Assembly: GCA_002413355.1 (NCBI GenBank)
Contig: DHWV01000075.1
Span: forward strand, 44,220-64,489
Direction of reading: 5' to 3'
DNA: 20,270 nt
Source of the DNA: Desulfobulbaceae bacterium UBA5173
Lineage (GTDB): Bacteria; Desulfobacterota; Desulfobulbia; Desulfobulbales; Desulfobulbaceae
The notes under the pieces are model-generated. The model was not told the DNA's origin, searched no databases, and saw only the letters and a program-made list of their open reading frames with translations. This document shows, piece by piece, positions 15,626 through 20,270 of the stretch. How positions within the stretch are numbered: position 1 is the stretch's first letter; each line of letters opens with the position of its first letter. The position numbers were made by a program, and so were the translations under genes.

Positions 15626-16834
15626 ATGAAACACACCCTGCTGATTGCGTTTTCGGCCTGCTGCCTTCTTCTGCCGGACAACGGCCTCACCGCTGAGGTC
15701 AAGCTGGGCCAGTCTTGCGCTCTGACCGGCTCGACCGCCCTGCTCGGCATTGAAATGGCGAAAGGAGCCAGGCTCTACGTGGACAAACGCGCTGCTGGCG
15801 AGCTGGTTCTGACCACCAAGGATGACGGTTACGAGCCAGAACAGAGCCGTGCCAATACTGAGGACTTGGTTAAAGACGGCGCACAAGTGCTGTTCGGTTA
15901 CCTTGGCACACCCACGGCCAAAGCGGCCCTGCCGATCGCCAACGAGAACAAGACGCTATTTTTCGGCGCAGGCACCGGCGCGGGCTTTCTTGCTGATCCG
16001 GTGGCAAATCCCTACTCCTTTGTCCTCCGACCCAGCTACGACGCGGAAGTGGAGAACATGATGCGCCATCTGAAGGAAGATTTGGGCATCAAGCGAATCG
16101 CCCTTTTTGTCCAACGCGACGATTTCGGTCTGGCGGGTGTTTCTGCGGCGGTGAAAGCGATGGAGAAGGTGCAGGGGATGGAGATTGTGCCAAAGGTTCC
16201 GTCTATTCCTGGCGCGGACGGCAAGGAAGCCACCGTTGAGGAATGGAATACATTCTGGAAAGAAGTGCCGCATTACAAACGCAACACGGTGTCGGTCGGC
16301 AATGCGGTGCGCCAAGTCCGGGGCAACGGTGTGGATGCGGTTATTCTGGTCGGCACCGCCCGTCCTTGCTCCTTGGCCATCAACCAATGGCACAAGATGA
16401 ACTTCAAGGTGCCGATGCTCAATATTTCCTTTGTCGGCTCAACGGCCTTGGCCTACCGCCTGAAGGACAGTGAAAACGTCTATGTCAGCCAGATTGTGCC
16501 TGATCCTTGGGACAAAAAACTGCCCATCGTCAAGCAGTACCAAGAGGACATGGGCGAAGAGAAATACGACTTCATCAGCTTTGAAGCCTACCTTGCCGCC
16601 AGCGTGCTGCATCAGGCGGTTAAGTCGGTGAAGGGCGAAGTCACGTCTGAGTCGATCAAGACAGCACTGGAGGGCATGAGCGACTACGACGCAGGCGGCA
16701 TCAAGATATCCTTTGGCCCGAATGACCGGCGAGGTATGGATGACGCGCTTTATCTGACGAAAGTGGAGAAAAGCGACGATGTCAGCAAGTTTGTCTATGT
16801 GGACAAGCTGATTAAGCCTGAAGGAAAAAAGTAA
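15626..16834 (+). CDS. Periplasmic substrate-binding protein, branched-chain amino acid (LivK) type
   Basis: A 402-residue protein of the Peripla_BP_6 family. It starts with an apparent Sec signal peptide (MKHTLLIAF...GLTA, likely cut after residue 23). A lipobox-like FSAC occurs too early for a normal lipoprotein signal. The mature start VKLGQSCALTGSTALLG is the typical opening of this family, followed by RANTEDLVKDG, FGYLGTPTAKAALPIANE and FVQRDDFG. These proteins bind small polar ligands, often amino acids or amides. No ABC permease or ATPase gene lies near. It follows the PilJ-type receptor by 21 nt, so its job is probably to present ligand to that receptor rather than to feed transport. 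The ligand is unknown. Confidence 0.92.
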   Translation: MKHTLLIAFSACCLLLPDNGLTAEVKLGQSCALTGSTALLGIEMAKGARLYVDKRAAGELVLTTKDDGYEPEQSRANTEDLVKDGAQVLFGYLGTPTAKAALPIANENKTLFFGAGTGAGFLADPVANPYSFVLRPSYDAEVENMMRHLKEDLGIKRIALFVQRDDFGLAGVSAAVKAMEKVQGMEIVPKVPSIPGADGKEATVEEWNTFWKEVPHYKRNTVSVGNAVRQVRGNGVDAVILVGTARPCSLAINQWHKMNFKVPMLNISFVGSTALAYRLKDSENVYVSQIVPDPWDKKLPIVKQYQEDMGEEKYDFISFEAYLAASVLHQAVKSVKGEVTSESIKTALEGMSDYDAGGIKISFGPNDRRGMDDALYLTKVEKSDDVSKFVYVDKLIKPEGKK

Positions 16835-16845
16835 GCGGCACACTG

Positions 16846-16892
16846 CGCAGGGCAGGGCGGCTTTGGCTGAACTGCGCCTGCGTTATTTTTTT
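16846..16892 (+). terminator. Imperfect internal terminator between binding-protein and two-CW genes
   Basis: CGCAGGGCAG (16846-16855) pairs with CTGC-G-CCTGCG (16872-16882) with one bulged G and a 16-nt loop. TTATTTTTTT follows (16883-16892). It lies about 12 nt after the binding-protein stop. A partial terminator here would lower expression of the last gene relative to those before it. Confidence 0.45.
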
Positions 16893-16918
16893 GCTGAACC
16901 CAAGAGAGGAGTGATGTG

Positions 16919-17236
16919 ATGGAAAAAAAAAATTGCTGGGATGTGAAGCAATGCAACCGGGGGCCGGGCGGGGCGAAAGTCCATGAAGCAGGAATTTGTC
17001 CGGCGGCGGATGAAAAGCGGGCGGACGGCATTCACGGCGGGAAAAACGGCGGCCGTTGCTGCTGGGTCATTGCCGGTACTCTCTGCAAAGGGCCGGAGGT
17101 GCAGCAAGGTTCATACATGCAGAAATTTTGCAGCGACTGCCATAGCTGCGAATTTTACAGCATCGTCAAAAAAGAGGAGGAGCCGCATTTCAAAGTCGGC
17201 ATGGTGATCCTCAAGGAAATGAAAAGCCGGAACTGA
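16919..17236 (+). CDS. Small cysteine-rich two-CW domain protein
   Basis: A 105-residue protein with nine cysteines (6, 12, 27, 47, 48, 56, 71, 74, 77). It has two CW pairs, NCWDVKQC and GRCCWVIAGTLC, joined by a CPA and GKN/GR-rich stretch, and ends with a CSDCHSCEFY cluster. From memory this pattern is the two-CW domain of anaerobic deltaproteobacteria, which I recall as also occurring in chemotaxis-related proteins. The cysteines suggest metal or iron-sulfur binding, but no function is established that I know of. AGAGGAG lies seven bases before ATG 16919; a GTG three bases earlier is a weaker start. No signal peptide is seen, so it is likely cytoplasmic. It closes the operon, and a redox or metal sensing role is inferred only from context. 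Confidence 0.85.
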   Translation: MEKKNCWDVKQCNRGPGGAKVHEAGICPAADEKRADGIHGGKNGGRCCWVIAGTLCKGPEVQQGSYMQKFCSDCHSCEFYSIVKKEEEPHFKVGMVILKEMKSRN

Positions 17237-17270
17237 CGGGTTCGTCGGGCTGAATCAGAGATGCGGCGGT

Positions 17271-17306
17271 GCCGGGGAGCAAAGAAATGCTTTCCGGCTT
17301 TTTTTT
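17271..17306 (+). terminator. Strong intrinsic terminator ending the chemosensory operon
   Basis: GCCGGGGAGCA (17271-17281) pairs with TGCTTTCCGGC (17288-17298), including two G-U pairs. The loop is six bases and eight T follow (17299-17306). It lies 34 nt after the two-CW stop and before cinA, so cinA is likely a separate transcription unit. Confidence 0.88.
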
Positions 17307-17357
17307 GTGCTGCGCAGGTCACCCGCGCAGGAACGCAACCTCAGTAGCGGAGTTTTC

Positions 17358-18596
17358 ATGATCGGAGAAATCATCGCGGTCGGCGACGAGCTGACCGCAG
17401 GCCGGATTGTCAACAGCACCAGCGCCTTTGCCGCCCGCGCACTGTTTCTGGCCGGTCACGAGGTTGCGGCCATGCACACGGTCGGTGACACGCCCGCCCT
17501 CATCGGCAATATTCTTCGGCGGGCCATCCGGCGGGCAGAATTTGTCATTGTTACTGGAGGATTGGGGCCGACCAGCGACGATTTGACCAATGAGGCGGCC
17601 TCTGCCGCTCTGCGCCGCCCTCCGACCCTCAATCACGCACTGCTGGAAAAAATTCGCAGTCAGCCCTGGGGCGATGTCTGCCATCAGGACGACCTTGAAA
17701 AATTGGCATGGCTGCCTGAAGGCGCGGAGGTGCTGAATCTTGACGCACGGATGGCTGGGCATGTGCTGGTGCATGACACAGTGCCAGTTTTTTTTCTTCC
17801 CGGAGTGCCAGGCCAAGCGGTAAAACTTTTAGCGGAAAATGTTCTACCGAAACTGGCTGACTGGCCCGGCGGCGGCAGAAGGCCGGTGCGAATACGCCTC
17901 TACCGCACAGTCGGCCTGTCCGAGTGTGAGATCAATCAGCGGCTGCTTGCGCTGGAGCAGGAGGGCAGGGCGATTGTCGGCTATTATCCGGCAGACGGCG
18001 AGGTGCATGTCAGCCTGACAGTGACCGGCGGCGAAGCTGATGCGCTTTTTATCGAGGCGGATCAACGCATTCGTTCTGCCTTGGGCGGGCATTTCTACGG
18101 CAAGGACCAAGAAACGCTGGCGCAGCTGGTCGGCAGGCTGCTGCACACGCAGCACCTTATGCTTGCCACTGCTGAATCCTGCACAGGCGGCCTGATTGGC
18201 TCAAAAATCACGGCGGTGCCGGGCAGCTCGGCTTGGTTTGCAGGCGGGGTGATCGCCTATTCCAATCAGCTTAAAGAAAGGTTGCTCAACGTTGATGCGG
18301 AACTGCTTAGTCAGCATGGAGCGGTGAGCAGTTCCGTTGCCAAAGCAATGGCCAGCGGCTTGGCCGAGCGGACAGGCGCGGACATCAGCCTTGCTGTCAC
18401 CGGCATTGCCGGGCCGGACGGCGGGACATTGGAACAGCCCGTCGGCACGGTGTATATCGGCCTGTTTGACAAAGGCACAGCCAGCTCCGCTCGGCATCGC
18501 TTCACCGGCAGCAGACAGGAAATTCAGGAAATGGCGGCGGCAATGGCCTTGGATGCGGTGCGAAGAGTGTTGATGAACCGGTGCAATGCCCTGTGA
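17358..18596 (+). CDS. cinA: CinA family protein (NMN amidohydrolase / competence-damage protein)
   Basis: A full-length two-domain CinA, 412 residues. The N-terminal MoaB/MogA-like domain (about 1-170) begins MIGEIIAVGDELTAGRIVN and carries GGLGPTSDD, the molybdopterin-type fold motif; in CinA this part acts as a pyrophosphatase. The C-terminal PncC domain (about 255-410) has ATAESCTGGLIG and TGIAGPDGG, the signature of nicotinamide mononucleotide deamidase, which recycles pyridine nucleotides. I chose ATG 17358 because GCGGAG lies six bases upstream and the protein then starts exactly at the conserved MIGEII; an extension to 17307 falls within the terminator region. It sits alone, downstream of the operon terminator. 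No link to the chemosensory genes is implied. Confidence 0.95.
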   Translation: MIGEIIAVGDELTAGRIVNSTSAFAARALFLAGHEVAAMHTVGDTPALIGNILRRAIRRAEFVIVTGGLGPTSDDLTNEAASAALRRPPTLNHALLEKIRSQPWGDVCHQDDLEKLAWLPEGAEVLNLDARMAGHVLVHDTVPVFFLPGVPGQAVKLLAENVLPKLADWPGGGRRPVRIRLYRTVGLSECEINQRLLALEQEGRAIVGYYPADGEVHVSLTVTGGEADALFIEADQRIRSALGGHFYGKDQETLAQLVGRLLHTQHLMLATAESCTGGLIGSKITAVPGSSAWFAGGVIAYSNQLKERLLNVDAELLSQHGAVSSSVAKAMASGLAERTGADISLAVTGIAGPDGGTLEQPVGTVYIGLFDKGTASSARHRFTGSRQEIQEMAAAMALDAVRRVLMNRCNAL

Positions 18597-18778
18597 GCGG
18601 TAGCTGCCTGTTATTGCAACAGCTTGAATCTATTGCCGCAATATCGCCATGCAAAACTAAATCACGATAAAATGCAATAAAAAACAGGGTATTGTCAAAT
18701 GCAGTGGCGTTTTCCAGCGGCGGTTGGTATGATGCTCGGAGCTTGCGTCATTTTTATTTCTCACCGAGGAGCAGCGTT

Positions 18779-19471
18779 ATGGAATATTCTCATGAAGTTA
18801 AAGAAATGCACTGCATCGCCCTTGGGACAAACCACGGGCCTGCGCCCATTCCCCAAGAAGGGCAGTGGAATCAGGTGCGGCAGATCAGCGAAATCAACGG
18901 CCTGAGCCATGCGGTCGGCTGGTGCGCTCCGCATCAAGGGGCCTGCAAACTGACCTTGAACGTCAAGGGCGGCATTATTGAAGAAGCCTTGATTGAAACC
19001 GTCGGCTGCACTGGCATGACCCATTCGGCGGCGATGGCGGCGGAAATTCTGCCGGGCAAGACCATTTTGGAGGCTCTCAACACCGATTTAGTCTGCGACG
19101 CAATCAACGTGGCCATGCGCGAGTTCTTCAAGCAGATCAGCTATGGCCGCACGCAATCGGCTTTCTCTGAAGGCGGGCTGCCCATTGGCGCGGGCTTGGA
19201 GGATTTGGGCAAAGGGCTGCGCACCGTCACCGGCACCACCTACGGCACCAAGCTGAAAGGGCCGCGCTATCTGGAACTGGCCGAAGGCTACATCATGGAG
19301 CTGGGGCTGGATGCGAACGATGAGATCATCGGCTATAAATTCCTCAAAATCGGGCCGATGCTCGACGCTATTAAGAAGGGCGTTGATCCGGCAGAGGCGA
19401 TGGCCAAGGCCACCGGCACCTACGGGCGGTTCGCCGAGGCCGTCAAAACAGTTGATCCCCGGAAGGAGTAA
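18779..19471 (+). CDS. Iron-sulfur cluster scaffold-like protein (partner of GGGtGRT)
   Basis: A 230-residue protein with remote NifU/IscU resemblance, mainly in VGCTGMTHSAAMAAEILPGK (about 75-94), like the cysteine and SA-x-A segment of U-type scaffolds. Cysteines at 12, 49, 56, 77 and 106 could bind a metal or cluster. From memory this family is annotated as an iron-sulfur cluster assembly scaffold and is regularly found next to GGGtGRT genes. GAGGAG (18766-18771) lies seven bases before ATG 18779; an in-frame extension to 18692 has no site and reads through the leader. The stop is five bases before the next ATG. The biochemical role is not established. The 182-bp upstream region is AT-rich, and I could not identify a convincing promoter in it. 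Confidence 0.8.
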   Translation: MEYSHEVKEMHCIALGTNHGPAPIPQEGQWNQVRQISEINGLSHAVGWCAPHQGACKLTLNVKGGIIEEALIETVGCTGMTHSAAMAAEILPGKTILEALNTDLVCDAINVAMREFFKQISYGRTQSAFSEGGLPIGAGLEDLGKGLRTVTGTTYGTKLKGPRYLELAEGYIMELGLDANDEIIGYKFLKIGPMLDAIKKGVDPAEAMAKATGTYGRFAEAVKTVDPRKE

Positions 19472-19476
19472 ACATC

Positions 19477-20270
19477 ATGGCACTTTTTGAAGGATACGAG
19501 CGGAGAATCGACAAGATCAACGCAGTGCTGGCTGAATACGGGATCAAGAATTTGGACGAGGCCAAGCAAATCAGTGCAAACGTGGGCGTGGACGTGTATG
19601 CCATTGTCAAAGGTGTGCAGCCGATTTGCTTTGAGAATGCCTGCTGGGCCTACATTGCCGGAGCAGCTATTGCTCTGAAAAAAGGGCAAAAGAAGGCCGT
19701 GGAGATTGCCTCGACCTTAGGCATCGGCTTGCAGGCCTTCTGCATTCCCGGTTCAGTCGCGGAAAACCGCAAAGTGGGCATTGGCCACGGCAATCTGGCG
19801 GCGCGGCTTCTCAGCGAAGAAACCAAATGTTTCGCCTTCTTGGCCGGGCATGAGTCCTTTGCCGCTGCGGAAGGGGCCATCGGCATTGCCAGATCCGCTA
19901 ACCGGGTGCGCACCGAGCCGCTGCGGGTGATACTTAACGGTTTGGGCAAGGATGCGGCCTATATCATCTCGCGGATCAACGGCTTCACCTATAGGAAGAC
20001 GCAGTTCGACTACGCCAGCGGCACCCTGCATGTGGTCGAGGAAAAGGCGTTTTCCAGCGGCGAGCGGGCCAAAGTGCGCTGCTACGGCGCGGATGACGTG
20101 CGCGAGGGCGTGGCCATTAACCACTTGGAGCTGGTGGACGTGTCCATCACCGGCAACTCGACCAATCCCACCCGCTTCCAGCATCCGGTGGCAGGCACGT
20201 ACAAAAAGGAGTGCTTGGAGCTGGGCCGGAAGTATTTTTCGGTCGCCTCCGGCGGCGGCACGGGCCGCAC
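19477..20270 (+). CDS. GGGtGRT family protein (3' end beyond window)
   Basis: The reading frame is open from ATG 19477 to the window edge, giving 264 complete codons plus a partial ACN (Thr). GGAAGGAG (19461-19468), overlapping the end of the previous gene, is the ribosome binding site. It begins MALFEGYERRIDKINAVL, has a PICFENACWAYIAGAAIAL segment with C51 and C56, and reaches SGGGTGRT at residues 258-265, the motif that names the family. This family is conserved in many anaerobes with an FeS-scaffold-like partner, as here, but I know of no established function. The pair is almost certainly co-transcribed. The rest of the gene lies outside the window. Confidence 0.9.
   Translation, partial: MALFEGYERRIDKINAVLAEYGIKNLDEAKQISANVGVDVYAIVKGVQPICFENACWAYIAGAAIALKKGQKKAVEIASTLGIGLQAFCIPGSVAENRKVGIGHGNLAARLLSEETKCFAFLAGHESFAAAEGAIGIARSANRVRTEPLRVILNGLGKDAAYIISRINGFTYRKTQFDYASGTLHVVEEKAFSSGERAKVRCYGADDVREGVAINHLELVDVSITGNSTNPTRFQHPVAGTYKKECLELGRKYFSVASGGGTGR

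Noticed and set aside
15626..15700. Lipoprotein signal for the binding protein (FSAC near residue 12)
   Set aside because: The cysteine comes too early for a normal hydrophobic region and the -3 residue is atypical; cleavage after LTA near residue 23 fits a standard Sec signal better.
14780..15886. Minus-strand open frame of about 368 codons across the receptor's 3' end
   Set aside because: Antisense to the highly conserved chemoreceptor signalling domain and to the binding-protein start; no recognisable domain.
18692..18778. In-frame upstream extension of the FeS-scaffold-like protein (MSNAVAFSS...)
   Set aside because: No ribosome binding site precedes it and the added residues look like translated leader; GAGGAG at 18766 clearly serves ATG 18779.
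18597..18778. Terminator after cinA and promoter for the following gene pair
   Set aside because: A short CTGTT/AACAG stem lacks a T-run, and AT-rich -10-like words (TAAAAT, TATGAT) have no -35 at proper spacing.

Overview
The window is GC-rich, densely coded bacterial DNA. It contains an operon for a type IV pilus-class (Pil-Chp-like) chemosensory pathway, flanked by housekeeping and regulatory genes. The overall look suggests an anaerobic deltaproteobacterium (Desulfobacterota, perhaps near Desulfobulbaceae). The pointers are a small two-CW cysteine-rich protein, an FeS-scaffold-like/GGGtGRT gene pair, a sigma-54 response regulator and a ChpA-like kinase. This placement is an inference from gene content, not a proven identification.

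Left part (1-3410), all on the minus strand: the 5' end of argG (argininosuccinate synthase), a class I/II PLP aminotransferase, and an NtrC-family sigma-54-dependent response regulator with no kinase gene beside it. argG has a good sigma-70 promoter candidate (TTGACA, 17-nt spacer, TAATCT) and a hairpin at the start of its predicted transcript. Terminator-like hairpins at 566-590 (+ direction) and 3495-3525 (minus direction) do not follow any gene on their own strand.

Centre (3560-17306), all on the plus strand: a promoter whose -35 lies inside a perfect 15-nt palindrome appears to drive nine genes. In order they are a REC-DUF4388-zinc ribbon-TPR-REC protein, a PilH-like single receiver, a PilI/CheW adaptor, a 1491-residue ChpA-like hybrid kinase with four Hpt domains, a divergent CheW protein with an acidic linker and an unknown C-terminal domain, another CheW-like protein, a 1011-residue PilJ-type chemoreceptor with a duplicated Cache-like periplasmic region, a branched-chain-amino-acid-type periplasmic binding protein, and the two-CW protein. 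A strong terminator closes the set at 17271-17306, and a weaker one lies inside it at 16846-16892. No cheR, cheB or pilus structural gene is present in the window. The simplest model is that the binding protein presents a ligand to the receptor, the CheW proteins couple the receptor to the kinase, and phosphate flows through several Hpt domains to the receivers.

Right part (17358-20270), plus strand: full-length cinA, then a tight pair made of an FeS-scaffold-like protein and a GGGtGRT family protein. The second is cut by the window edge just at its name-giving motif. I saw no tRNA, rRNA, CRISPR array, insertion sequence or phage gene.
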